A DNA stretch of 64,000 bases from Candidatus Nitrosotenuis aquarius (GTDB lineage Archaea; Thermoproteota; Nitrososphaeria; Nitrososphaerales; Nitrosopumilaceae), in contig NZ_CP024808.1 of NCBI RefSeq assembly GCF_002787055.1, forward strand, positions 646,328 through 710,327, read 5' to 3'. Below are positions 17,360 to 25,641 of the stretch, piece by piece. Every line of letters begins with the position of its first letter. Position 1 is the stretch's first letter. The notes beneath the pieces are model-generated. The model saw only the letters and a program-made list of their open reading frames with translations, was not told the origin of the DNA and made no database searches. A program made the position numbers and the translations under genes.

Positions 17360-18480
17360 TATTGCGGCACCCCCAGCGTGTTGCCAACGCCGACTACCAG
17401 TACAGATTGGCCCTGCTTTGTGTTTTCTTTGATCATTGTGTAAACTTTGGATTCCACTTCGTCCGCCTTGTCTGCAATTTCTTTGGTCATCAGTGTGATT
17501 GCTTCCTTGATTGATTGTTTTATGACAATTGCGTAAACTGGAATGTTGTACTTTGTTGCGACTTCTTCTATTTGGAATCTGTCTGTTCCAATTCCTCCAA
17601 TTGCTGCGCCAAAGCCCTGTGCCACAGTGCCTGAGGTTTCTCCTTCCAGCTTTAGGCCTGCATCGACCATGATTATTAGGTCTGGCTTTTTTTCTGCAGC
17701 CAGAATCTCTACTGCATCTCCAGGCCTACCCACAGTAGCAGAAGGACCTTCTGCCTTGAGTAAGATCAGTTTTCTTCCTTCAAAGTCGGACTCTGCATAA
17801 ACTGTCTCTAGGCCTATTGGCTTTTTTTCTGATTGCAGCATCATTTTGCCTATCACCATTGGGCCTATTCCGTCGCCAAGGGGTTGGCCTGACTTTAGTG
17901 CCGGAACTGCTCCCTTGAGTGCCTCTGCCTGCTCCATTACAAATGGAAGCATCATTTGTAGCGGCAAGATAAGTGGAAAGTTGTTTTGCTTTTTTGCAGT
18001 AAGGAAAAGGTGCCTTACTATTTTGTGCAACAGGTTCAGCGACGTTACTACCTCCAACAGATTTTGAATTTTGCTTGCCTCAAGCGGTGTGAGGTTTTGC
18101 GTAAGGGACAAAACTTGGGCTCTGGTGTAATCCTCTCGAGAGCGCAACATGTGCTTTATTTTCGGCATTATTCCGTTTGGGTCGATATCGACAGGCATTA
18201 TGGTAAAGTATTCCAAATAGCCGTCGATTTTCTTTGTGACGTCGCCAGAGGATTTTTTTTGCAAATAGTCAAGGAGGTCCTTTCTTGTTTCATCCTTGTA
18301 TCGGCTGAGCTTTTCAATTCCCTTGTTTATCTCGCCAGAAGTTACCATGAGCTGGATTCTCTGGCCGTAAAAGACAAAGATCACAATCGGCACGATCCAG
18401 ATCAACCACATTATTGGGTTTGAGGAGTCGCTGTTGCTGCCAAACAGATTATCGACTGAAAATATCTCGGTATAGTTCAA
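17359..18480 (-). CDS. DUF1512 family membrane-anchored protein
   Basis: The 373-residue protein has one N-terminal membrane helix (about 23-40) and a cytosolic remainder matching the archaeal DUF1512 family. Visible blocks are a helical region (45-190), a segment I-G-P-M-V-I-G-K-M-M (about 206-216), a glycine-rich S-A-T-V-G-R-P-G-D-A-V, and a C-terminal alpha/beta part rich in conserved acidic and glycine residues (D-A-G-L-K-L-E-G-E-T-S-G, G-V-G-N-T-L-G). The function is unknown. It forms a two-gene unit with the zinc-ribbon protein downstream. Confidence 0.85.
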   Translation of the reverse strand: MNYTEIFSVDNLFGSNSDSSNPIMWLIWIVPIVIFVFYGQRIQLMVTSGEINKGIEKLSRYKDETRKDLLDYLQKKSSGDVTKKIDGYLEYFTIMPVDIDPNGIMPKIKHMLRSREDYTRAQVLSLTQNLTPLEASKIQNLLEVVTSLNLLHKIVRHLFLTAKKQNNFPLILPLQMMLPFVMEQAEALKGAVPALKSGQPLGDGIGPMVIGKMMLQSEKKPIGLETVYAESDFEGRKLILLKAEGPSATVGRPGDAVEILAAEKKPDLIIMVDAGLKLEGETSGTVAQGFGAAIGGIGTDRFQIEEVATKYNIPVYAIVIKQSIKEAITLMTKEIADKADEVESKVYTMIKENTKQGQSVLVVGVGNTLGVPQ

Positions 18481-18590
18481 TTACACTGCAAGCCTTGGTT
18501 TGCCAAATTAATGGATTTGTGTAGGGCGATCATAGAACCTGTGCCAAATTTCAAAGAAATTGGCTGCCGGGTTAACAAATAGAAAGTGCT

Positions 18591-18600
18591 CTTTATATAG
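18591..18600 (+). promoter_or_regulatory. TATA box of the TBP gene
   Basis: The sequence ctttatatag lies 25 bases before the tbp start codon. An archaeal TATA element at this distance puts the transcription start a few bases before the ATG, so the mRNA is probably leaderless. TBP would bind its own promoter here. Confidence 0.65.
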
Positions 18601-18624
18601 CCTAGATAAGTCAACTGCTAACGT

Positions 18625-19185
18625 ATGCCACAAACAAAGCCGATAGTAAGCATCGAAAATGTAGTTGCTTCTGCTTCAGTGGATCAGAAAATGGACCTAA
18701 ACGAGATTACTCGTAATTTTCCAGATGTAGAGTATCATCCGGATCAGTTTCCAGGACTTGTCTTCAGACTAAAGAGTCCCAAGACTGCAACTCTGATTTT
18801 CACATCAGGTAAAATGGTCTGTACTGGCGCAAAATCTGAAGAGATGGCACGAAGTGCAGTAAAGTCGGTTGTTCAAAAGCTCAGAAAAGGCGGCATCAAA
18901 GTCAAAAAGGATGCAGTAGTGGACATCCAAAACATTGTTGCATCAATTAACTTGGGTGGAAAGATTCACCTCGAGCAAGCAGCAAGAACTCTACCACGTA
19001 GCATGTACGAGCCAGAACAATTTCCAGGTCTGATTCACCGAATGCTTGACCCAAAAACGGTAATCCTGCTTTTCTCATCAGGAAAGCTGGTGTGCACTGG
19101 AGCTAAAAAAGAGCCAGACGTGTACCGTTCTGTTAACAACCTGCATTCGTTGCTTGAAGAAAAGAACCTAATGATCTACGACTAG
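18625..19185 (+). CDS. tbp: TATA-box binding protein
   Basis: The 186-residue protein is built from two repeats of about 90 residues (about 8-90 and 100-180), each with the TBP core: I-E-N-V-V-A-S-A / I-Q-N-I-V-A-S-I, P-D-Q-F-P-G-L-V-F-R / P-E-Q-F-P-G-L-I-H-R, and F-T-S-G-K-M-V-C-T-G-A-K / F-S-S-G-K-L-V-C-T-G-A-K. The two pairs of DNA-intercalating Phe are present or conservatively replaced. It recruits TFB and RNA polymerase. The gene stands alone with a strong TATA box; a short acidic C-terminus is present. Confidence 0.96.
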   Translation: MPQTKPIVSIENVVASASVDQKMDLNEITRNFPDVEYHPDQFPGLVFRLKSPKTATLIFTSGKMVCTGAKSEEMARSAVKSVVQKLRKGGIKVKKDAVVDIQNIVASINLGGKIHLEQAARTLPRSMYEPEQFPGLIHRMLDPKTVILLFSSGKLVCTGAKKEPDVYRSVNNLHSLLEEKNLMIYD

Positions 19186-19190
19186 ATCTT

Positions 19191-19514
19191 TTATTTTATT
19201 TTAGTTCCCAAAGGAACTGATTCATCCACCGTCAACCAATAGGGTTTGTCGTCTAGGTCAGCTGCCAAAAGCATTGCGTTTGATTCTACGCCGCCAACTG
19301 TCTTTGGTTCCAGATTTGTAATTGCAATTACCGTTTTTCCCACCATTTCTTCCGGCGTGAAATATTGCGCGCCGCCGATTATGAGGTCTCTTGTTTCCCC
19401 GCCAAGGTCAATTGTGCCCTTTATTATCTTGGTTTTTCCTGGGATCCTCTCCGTTGCGGTGATTTTTGCCACCCTTATCTCGAGTTTGGCAAAGTCGTCA
19501 TATGTAATTGCCAT
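19191..19514 (-). CDS. tRNA-binding domain protein (MetRS beta / EMAP II type)
   Basis: From the ATG ending at 19514 the gene encodes 107 residues that form a complete OB-fold tRNA-binding domain: D-F-A-K-L-E-I-R-V-A-K-I, T-K-I-I-K-G-T-I-D-L-G-G-E-T-R-D-L-I-I-G-G-A, and S-N-A-M-L-L-A-A. This is the module found at the C-terminus of bacterial MetRS and as a free subunit in archaea, where it helps MetRS hold tRNA. A CsaA-like chaperone role is an alternative. The longer open frame upstream lacks family similarity. Confidence 0.88.
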   Translation of the reverse strand: MAITYDDFAKLEIRVAKITATERIPGKTKIIKGTIDLGGETRDLIIGGAQYFTPEEMVGKTVIAITNLEPKTVGGVESNAMLLAADLDDKPYWLTVDESVPLGTKIK

Positions 19515-19642
19515 AGGAAGGGGTCTTTGGCAGCGCTTAAAATGAATTTCGACACCTAGGCGTAGTTTTGTAAAACAATCTTTGGCAGATTGGCAATATT
19601 GCCACACAGTTAATTTATCTGAAAAGAATTCACAAAATCCGT

Positions 19643-20335
19643 ATGGGTCAGTTCTTTACAGACGACATCGACTCACTCCTAAAGTTGGGCCACGGAGACT
19701 CTGCCCGCCTAGCCAAAATAAGGGAGGAATTCGTTCGCACTAAACTAGTATCAATTGATGATAGAAAATACGTAGAAGGCTTGCTTGCAAGATATTCACA
19801 GCCTGTCGAGACAAAACAGGAAAAACCAAAAGAGTCCCGCATAGTTCCTCCTCCACCGCCGCCAAGAAACCCGCCAACATTACTAGAAGTAAAACAAAAA
19901 CCAAAAAAAGAGGAATCTATTCCAAAACTAGAAGGTAGTAAAACAAAGCTGCGAAATGTCGTAATTGCAGTCTGTGCCACAGTGTTTGCTGTTCTGGTAG
20001 TATCGTTTGTTGCAATGAACCAGGATTTGGAAACAGGAATCGGCACGCCAAGTGTTGCCAAGGCACTAGAGCTAGATTCTACATCATATGTTAGAGGCGA
20101 CATAATTTCAATTTCCGGCAAGACAAAAGAGGCAACAAGCATTGCGACACTATCCATTACAAATCCAGCAGGCACACAAATTTGGAGCGAGACAGTCACT
20201 GTCAAGCCAAGCGGCACATTTGCCACACTTGCAATAGCTGGCGGAGAAGGATGGGACCAACCCGGAACATACACTGTTTCGGTGTCATATTCGGGAAATT
20301 CGGATACTGCCACGTTTAGTTTTGATCCTAGCTAA
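19643..20335 (+). CDS. Single-pass membrane protein with proline-rich linker and extracellular Ig-like domain
   Basis: The 230-residue protein has no signal peptide at its start. Residues 1-52 are a helical cytosolic domain resembling short-coiled oligomerisation segments (D-D-I-D-S-L-L-K-L-G-H-G-D), followed by a P-rich linker with a run of six prolines near residue 70, a basic patch, one membrane helix (about 104-122), and an outer domain (about 140-228) starting with L-D-S-T-S-Y-V-R-G-D-I-I-S-I-S-G, the same opening as in the Ig repeats of the 12453 gene. It could link the surface layer to a cytosolic partner. The family is otherwise unknown. Confidence 0.75.
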   Translation: MGQFFTDDIDSLLKLGHGDSARLAKIREEFVRTKLVSIDDRKYVEGLLARYSQPVETKQEKPKESRIVPPPPPPRNPPTLLEVKQKPKKEESIPKLEGSKTKLRNVVIAVCATVFAVLVVSFVAMNQDLETGIGTPSVAKALELDSTSYVRGDIISISGKTKEATSIATLSITNPAGTQIWSETVTVKPSGTFATLAIAGGEGWDQPGTYTVSVSYSGNSDTATFSFDPS

Positions 20336-20370
20336 TCAAGACTAATATTTGCGGATCAAAAAATCACACC

Positions 20371-20787
20371 ATGGCAACAATAGAGGCCACAGTTACAATT
20401 AATGCACCTGCAGACAAGGTCTGGGATGTTGTCTCTGATCTTGACGGTGAGCCAAAATTCTGGAAGGGAACAAAATCAGTCCGAAACATTTCAAAGGATG
20501 GCAACACAATACAGCGCGAAATAACAATTGCATTTAGAGATTCCAAATGCATGCAGACAGTAACACTGCAGCCAAAGCAGAGAATTCTTGCCACATTCAC
20601 AGAAGGCATCATAAACGGAACAAAGACAGTCCAGCTAATACCTGAAGGGCAAAAAACAAGGCTAGAGACAATCTGGGACATCAAGATGACAGGCATGCTG
20701 GGCATGTTCACAGGCATGGTCAAAAAACACATCAAGAGCGGAACCGAACAAGCACTAGAAGCAATCAAGCAAGAAATCGAGAAATAA
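20371..20787 (+). CDS. SRPBCC (polyketide cyclase/COQ10-like) family protein
   Basis: The 138-residue protein has the START/SRPBCC pattern: an opening strand I-E-A-T-V-T-I-N-A-P-A-D-K-V-W-D-V-V-S-D-L, P-x-F-W at the first helix, and a long C-terminal amphipathic helix (T-G-M-V-K-K-H-I-K-S-G-T-E-Q-A-L-E-A-I). These proteins form a hydrophobic pocket for lipids or quinones. Only 3 bases separate it from the glycosyltransferase gene, suggesting a shared role with a lipid substrate; the ligand is not known. Confidence 0.85.
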   Translation: MATIEATVTINAPADKVWDVVSDLDGEPKFWKGTKSVRNISKDGNTIQREITIAFRDSKCMQTVTLQPKQRILATFTEGIINGTKTVQLIPEGQKTRLETIWDIKMTGMLGMFTGMVKKHIKSGTEQALEAIKQEIEK

Positions 20788-20790
20788 GTC

Positions 20791-21990
20791 ATGATTTTAG
20801 ATGCAGTAAACTATGCCTTTGTGGCAATCCTAGTCGGAATTTGCTTTGCATGGGTTGCGCTGATAAAATCCATGGCAGACTCGTTCAAGCACACGCCGAT
20901 TTTGGATAAATTCGATGCAAAACCCCACCACATGCCGCGAGTCTCAATAATACTTCCTGCAAGAAACGAGGAAGGATTCATTGCAAAATGCCTTGACTCG
21001 CTAATATCGCAAGATTATTCCAACTACGAAATAATAGCAATTGACGACTCTTCAGAAGACTCTACTGGAGAAATAATTTCAAAATATGCAGAGAAAAACT
21101 CCAAGGTCATTCATGTCACTGCCGGACCAAAACCGGAAGGATGGATGGGAAAAAACTGGGCCTGCATGGAAGGCTACAAAAAGGCAACAGGCGAATTGTT
21201 GCTATTCACAGACGCAGACACCAAGTTTGAGAAAAACGTAATATCGTTGGCAGTCTCGCATCTGGAATCAGCAGGCCTTGATGCGCTGACTGTAATCCCA
21301 AAGATGGTCTGCCTTGATACTTGGACAAAAATCACACTTCCTGTGATTTCGACATTTTTGCACACAAGGTTTTCCGCAATACGGGTAAACGATCCTACAA
21401 AAAAGACGGGCTACTTTTTTGGCAGCTTTTTCATTATCCGAAAAACAACGTACAATTCCGTTGGAACCCATGAGGGAGTAAAGCACGAAATCATAGAAGA
21501 CGGCGCACTGGGTAAAAAAGTCAAAGAAGGCGGATTTAGGATGAAGATGGTCCGAGGCGACCGACTAATTGAGGCGGTCTGGGCTCGCGACCGGTCAACA
21601 CTGTGGAATGCGCTAAAGCGACTGATGATTCCGCTCTTTTTGCAGAACGGCAAAATTGCAGTAGGAATATTCTTTGCGGTATTGTTTTTGCTCTTTATGC
21701 CGTACATGTTTTTGGCCTATTCCATACCGTTTGCGGCTAGTTCTGCGTCGTTTTCTGCTGTCTTTGTGTCATCTGCAGTGTCGTCTGCATTGTTGTTCTC
21801 AGCATGTGTGGTAGATGCCAAGGCACTGCAAATCAAGATGCAATATGCCATTTGCGCACCTCTTGGAAGCCTAGTGGTGGTTGGCGGATTTTTGGTAGGC
21901 CTCATCCAGGCAAAGAGCAGCTCTGCAGTGTCATGGAGAGGAAGAACTTATTCCATGAAAGACCACAGTCCAGACTTTATCAATGTCTAG
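20791..21990 (+). CDS. Family 2 glycosyltransferase, membrane-bound
   Basis: The 399-residue protein has an N-terminal helix (about 7-25), a GT-A domain with the GT2 motifs I-I-L-P-A-R-N-E-E, I-D-D-S-S-E-D-S, and T-D-A-D-T (metal/nucleotide binding), a later E-D-G-A-L-G catalytic Asp region, R-D-R-S-T-L-W as the (R/Q)xxRW-like site, and three to four C-terminal membrane helices (about 285-385). The closest recognisable group is the CrtQ/HpnB-type transferases acting on isoprenoid lipids. It could glycosylate polyprenol, carotenoid-like or membrane lipids. It overlaps no neighbour and forms an operon with the SRPBCC gene. Confidence 0.85.
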   Translation: MILDAVNYAFVAILVGICFAWVALIKSMADSFKHTPILDKFDAKPHHMPRVSIILPARNEEGFIAKCLDSLISQDYSNYEIIAIDDSSEDSTGEIISKYAEKNSKVIHVTAGPKPEGWMGKNWACMEGYKKATGELLLFTDADTKFEKNVISLAVSHLESAGLDALTVIPKMVCLDTWTKITLPVISTFLHTRFSAIRVNDPTKKTGYFFGSFFIIRKTTYNSVGTHEGVKHEIIEDGALGKKVKEGGFRMKMVRGDRLIEAVWARDRSTLWNALKRLMIPLFLQNGKIAVGIFFAVLFLLFMPYMFLAYSIPFAASSASFSAVFVSSAVSSALLFSACVVDAKALQIKMQYAICAPLGSLVVVGGFLVGLIQAKSSSAVSWRGRTYSMKDHSPDFINV

Positions 21991-22026
21991 GCAAAGATTA
22001 TAGGCGCACCAAAAAGAACCGAGTCA

Positions 22027-23202
22027 TTGAGCAAATCAACTGTAATTTTGGGAGGATTGCTTGCAACAGTGATTGTTCTGGTATCATACAGCATTTTTCT
22101 AAATCCTCCAAATCAAACCCCTACAATAGAAGACATTTCTGAAAATACAAAAAATTCAGTAATTGCCCAAGACAAAAAAGACCTATCATTAGTTGAGATA
22201 TTTGAGAAAAGCGAGGCAGGGGTTGTTCGACTAAACGTAAAAAGACCTGCAAACGATGCAAGGGGAATAGGCGGAGTCGGCTCTGGCTTTGTGTACGACT
22301 CCCAAGGATACGTCATAACAAATGATCATGTAGTGCAGAATGCGGAAAAAATCACTGTCACGTTTTTGGATGGACGATCATACAAGGCCAAAGTGATAGG
22401 CCAGGACCTCTACACGGACTTGGCAGTAGTCAAGGTAAATGCAAGCTCTGATGTTTTAGTGCCATTGCCTGTTGGGGACTCGTCTAAGCTTCGAGTGGGC
22501 GAGCCGATTGCGGCAATTGGAAACCCGTTTGGGTTATCAGGCTCCATGAGTTCCGGTATAGTAAGCCAGGTTGGAAGGCTGTTGCCATCCCAGGACAGGG
22601 GATTCCAAATCCCAGATATTATACAAACAGATGCGGCAATAAACCCTGGAAACTCAGGAGGCCCGCTCCTTAACATGCGAGGCGAAGTAGTTGGAATCAA
22701 CACTGCAATACAATCTGAATCTGGCGACTTTGCAGGAGTCGGATTTGCAATACCCTCAAAGACTGTCCAGAAAATCATCCCGGTCTTGATAGAAAACAAG
22801 ACATACCACCACCCATGGGTTGGAATCTCTGGCAGAGACATTGACCCTGACTTGGCAGATATTCTAAACCTCAAGGACGCCAGAGGATTTTTGATAATCA
22901 ATGTGCTAGACGACAGCCCTGCACAAAAGGCAGGCCTGCGAGGAACGACAGAAACAAAGGAGGTGGACGGGGTTCGACACCAAATAGGCGGAGATGTTGT
23001 GTTGGGGGTTGATTCCAAGACTGTCAGAAAAATTGATGATATTTTGATTCACTTGCAGCGAGAAAAAAAAGTCGGAGATGAAATGGTTCTGCAGATTTTG
23101 CGGGACGGCAAAGTAACGGATGTTGTAATTACACTGCATGAGAGGCCGTCATCCATACTTGCACTGAACACGACAAGTGCGACAAATTCGACTCAAAGAT
23201 AA
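22027..23202 (+). CDS. HtrA/DegP-type serine protease with PDZ domain
   Basis: The 391-residue protein begins at TTG 22027 with a membrane anchor (about 6-25), placing the enzyme outside the cell membrane. The trypsin-like domain carries the triad His101 (N-D-H-V-V), Asp131 (Y-T-D-L-A-V-V) and Ser210 (G-N-S-G-G-P). One PDZ domain follows (about 275-380; G-F-L-I-I-N-V-L and S-P-A-Q-K-A-G-L). It presumably degrades misfolded envelope proteins. The C-terminus is rich in Thr/Ser. The stop lies 25 bases before the likely cofG start. Confidence 0.92.
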   Translation: MSKSTVILGGLLATVIVLVSYSIFLNPPNQTPTIEDISENTKNSVIAQDKKDLSLVEIFEKSEAGVVRLNVKRPANDARGIGGVGSGFVYDSQGYVITNDHVVQNAEKITVTFLDGRSYKAKVIGQDLYTDLAVVKVNASSDVLVPLPVGDSSKLRVGEPIAAIGNPFGLSGSMSSGIVSQVGRLLPSQDRGFQIPDIIQTDAAINPGNSGGPLLNMRGEVVGINTAIQSESGDFAGVGFAIPSKTVQKIIPVLIENKTYHHPWVGISGRDIDPDLADILNLKDARGFLIINVLDDSPAQKAGLRGTTETKEVDGVRHQIGGDVVLGVDSKTVRKIDDILIHLQREKKVGDEMVLQILRDGKVTDVVITLHERPSSILALNTTSATNSTQR

Positions 23203-23227
23203 ATACCACAACCAAAGATTAGCCTTG

Positions 23228-24397
23228 TTGAGTGATCTGGTGCTGGCATGCGAGCCGCTAAATCATGTTCTAGAAGGAAAAGAGATTTCAAAAAAACAGG
23301 CCTATGAAATTTTTGATCAGACCAAAAATAACACCACAGAACTATACAAGACTGCAAGCCTTCTACGAAACAAGCACAAATCCAACAATGTTACATTTTC
23401 AAAAAAGGCATTTTTCAATTTGGTGAATCTGTGTAGGGATGTCTGCAGATACTGCACGTACAAGGCAGAGCCAGGCGAGCAAAAACTGTCCATGATGAGC
23501 AAAAAAAATGTGCGTGAGCTGGCAGAATTGGCAAGAAAATACCATTGCACCGAAGCGTTGTTTGTGACAGGCGAGCGACCAGAAGAAAAGTACTCACTTG
23601 CAAGGGAATGGCTCAGAGAAAACGGATTTGCAAGTACTGCTGAATATTTGGTCCATGCCTCTGAAATCGCACTGGAGTCAGGCCTATTCCCCCATACAAA
23701 TGCCGGAAACCTCACAAAATCTGAGATCAACTCGCTCAAAAAGACAAACGTCAGCATGGGCCTGATGCTGGAAAACTCTAGCGAAAGACTGGCAGAGAAG
23801 AAAATGCCGCACAACCTAGCTCCAAGCAAAAGCCCCAAGGCAAGACTTCAGGTATTGGAAAATGCAGGCGAGCTTGCAATGCCGATGACTACAGGAGTAT
23901 TGGTTGGAATCGGCGAGACACCATACGAAATAATTGATTCATTATTTGCAATAAAGCAGCTCCACGACAGGTTCGGCCACATTCAGGAGATAATTTTGCA
24001 AAATTTTCAGCCAAAGCATGATACCATGATGAAAAATGCACCGTCTGCAGAGGAAAACTATTTCAAAACAATGGTTGCTCTAGCAAGAATAATCATGCCA
24101 AAAATGAACATCCAGATCCCCCCAAATTTGTCACCGAACTCGTACCAGTACTTTTTAGACGCAGGAATCAACGACTGGGGCGGAATATCGCCATTGACTG
24201 CAGATTATGTCAATCCTGAATTTGGTTGGCCGCAAATCGACTTTGTAGAAAAGAACACAAAGAACGCAGGATTTGCTCTCAAGGCAAGATTTCCCATATA
24301 TCCTGAAATGATGAAAATGATTCCATCCGAATTATATCAAAAAATGGCACCAATAATGGATAAAGAAGGGTTTGTCGCAGAGGAATATTGGAGATGA
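23228..24397 (+). CDS. cofG: 7,8-didemethyl-8-hydroxy-5-deazariboflavin (Fo) synthase subunit 1
   Basis: Starting at TTG 23228 the gene encodes 389 residues. The radical SAM cluster motif is C-R-D-V-C-R-Y-C-T-Y, and the C-terminal N-D-W-G-G-I-S-P and W-P-x-I/L are typical of CofG. With CofH it builds the deazaflavin Fo from a tyrosine-derived adduct. An in-frame GTG at 23177 inside the htrA end would add 17 residues without family similarity, so I prefer the later start; TTG 23225 is equally possible. The stop overlaps the cofH start (ATGA). Confidence 0.93.
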   Translation: MSDLVLACEPLNHVLEGKEISKKQAYEIFDQTKNNTTELYKTASLLRNKHKSNNVTFSKKAFFNLVNLCRDVCRYCTYKAEPGEQKLSMMSKKNVRELAELARKYHCTEALFVTGERPEEKYSLAREWLRENGFASTAEYLVHASEIALESGLFPHTNAGNLTKSEINSLKKTNVSMGLMLENSSERLAEKKMPHNLAPSKSPKARLQVLENAGELAMPMTTGVLVGIGETPYEIIDSLFAIKQLHDRFGHIQEIILQNFQPKHDTMMKNAPSAEENYFKTMVALARIIMPKMNIQIPPNLSPNSYQYFLDAGINDWGGISPLTADYVNPEFGWPQIDFVEKNTKNAGFALKARFPIYPEMMKMIPSELYQKMAPIMDKEGFVAEEYWR

Positions 24398-25641
24398 ACA
24401 TCGACTCGCTTCTAAAGCATGCAGACCCGCTAGTTGCCGAAGCCCTAGACCATGCATTATCTGAAAAAGAAGTTACAGTATCCGAGGCATTGCGACTGTA
24501 CGGCGCGCGCGGCCTTGACTTTCACTTGGTCGGCATGGTTGCAGACGAGCTTCGAAAAAGGCGCGTAGGCGATATTGTGACATTTGTGGTAAATAGAAAC
24601 ATCAACTTTACAAACGTCTGCATCAAGCAGTGCGGATTTTGCGCATTTAGCAGGGACTTTAGGGAAGAGGAGGGGTACTTTTTGCCAACAGAGGAAATTG
24701 TACGTCGCGCAAAGGAAGCCCACACACTTGGCGCAACAGAGGTCTGCATACAGGCAGGCCTTCCGCCAGACATGGACTCTAAAACATATGAAAACATTTG
24801 TCGTGCAATAAAATCAGAGATTCCCGACATTCACATCCACGGGTTTTCCCCTGAAGAAGTACTCTATGGCGCGACACGATCCAACATATCAGTAAAGGAA
24901 TATCTGATGCGACTAAAGGACGCCGGAGTCAACACCCTGCCCGGAACCGCTGCAGAAATACTAGACCAAGATATGCGCGATAAAATATCTCCAGGCAGAA
25001 TCAGCGTAAACGACTGGATTGACGTAATAAAAACAGCACACAGACTTGGAATCCAGTCAACATCGACCATAATGTTTGGCCACATTGAAACGCCAGAAGA
25101 CAGAGTGCGACACATTGCAAAAATCAGGGAGATCCAAAAGGAGACGGGCGGCTTTACCGAGTTTGTACCGCTTAATTTCATTCATTCAGAGGCTCCAATG
25201 TACAAGCACCAGCTGCACGAAGGAATCAGCAATGGCGCATCCGCAAACGACGTTCTGCTAACACATGCAATATCTCGAATAATGCTAAACAACCACATCA
25301 ACAACATCCAAATGTCGTGGGTAAAGGAAGGCCCCAAGATGGCTCAGGTGCTCCTGATGTGGGGCGCAAACGACTTTGGGGGCACGCTAATCAACGAGTC
25401 CATTTCCACGTCTGCTGGTGCATCGCATGGCCAGCTGTTGCGACCAAAGGAAATGAGAAGGCTGATTCGAGAAATCGGTCGAATACCTGCGCAGAGGAGC
25501 ACATCATACGACATACTCAAAGTGTATGATTCCGAATCGGCAGAAGAAGAACTGGACCGAGTCGACGCATCCAAGTTTGGCTCTTACTTTGAGCTAGTCA
25601 AGCTGGACAAGTACAGGTACAAAAACCCAAGGGCAAGCTAG
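24394..25641 (+). CDS. cofH: 5-amino-6-(D-ribitylamino)uracil-L-tyrosine 4-hydroxyphenyl transferase (Fo synthase subunit 2)
   Basis: The 415-residue product has the radical SAM motif C-I-K-Q-C-G-F-C-A-F, the family's F-T-N-V-C, G-T-A-A-E-I-L and H-I-E-T-P-E-D-R-V-R-H. CofH joins the hydroxybenzyl part of tyrosine to the ribityl-uracil intermediate, and CofG completes ring closure. It starts with ATG 24394 overlapping the cofG stop by three bases (ATGA), so the two subunits are coupled. T-A-A-E-I-L distinguishes it from MqnC (G-A-G-A-E-I-L) encoded at 58432. Confidence 0.94.
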   Translation: MNIDSLLKHADPLVAEALDHALSEKEVTVSEALRLYGARGLDFHLVGMVADELRKRRVGDIVTFVVNRNINFTNVCIKQCGFCAFSRDFREEEGYFLPTEEIVRRAKEAHTLGATEVCIQAGLPPDMDSKTYENICRAIKSEIPDIHIHGFSPEEVLYGATRSNISVKEYLMRLKDAGVNTLPGTAAEILDQDMRDKISPGRISVNDWIDVIKTAHRLGIQSTSTIMFGHIETPEDRVRHIAKIREIQKETGGFTEFVPLNFIHSEAPMYKHQLHEGISNGASANDVLLTHAISRIMLNNHINNIQMSWVKEGPKMAQVLLMWGANDFGGTLINESISTSAGASHGQLLRPKEMRRLIREIGRIPAQRSTSYDILKVYDSESAEEELDRVDASKFGSYFELVKLDKYRYKNPRAS

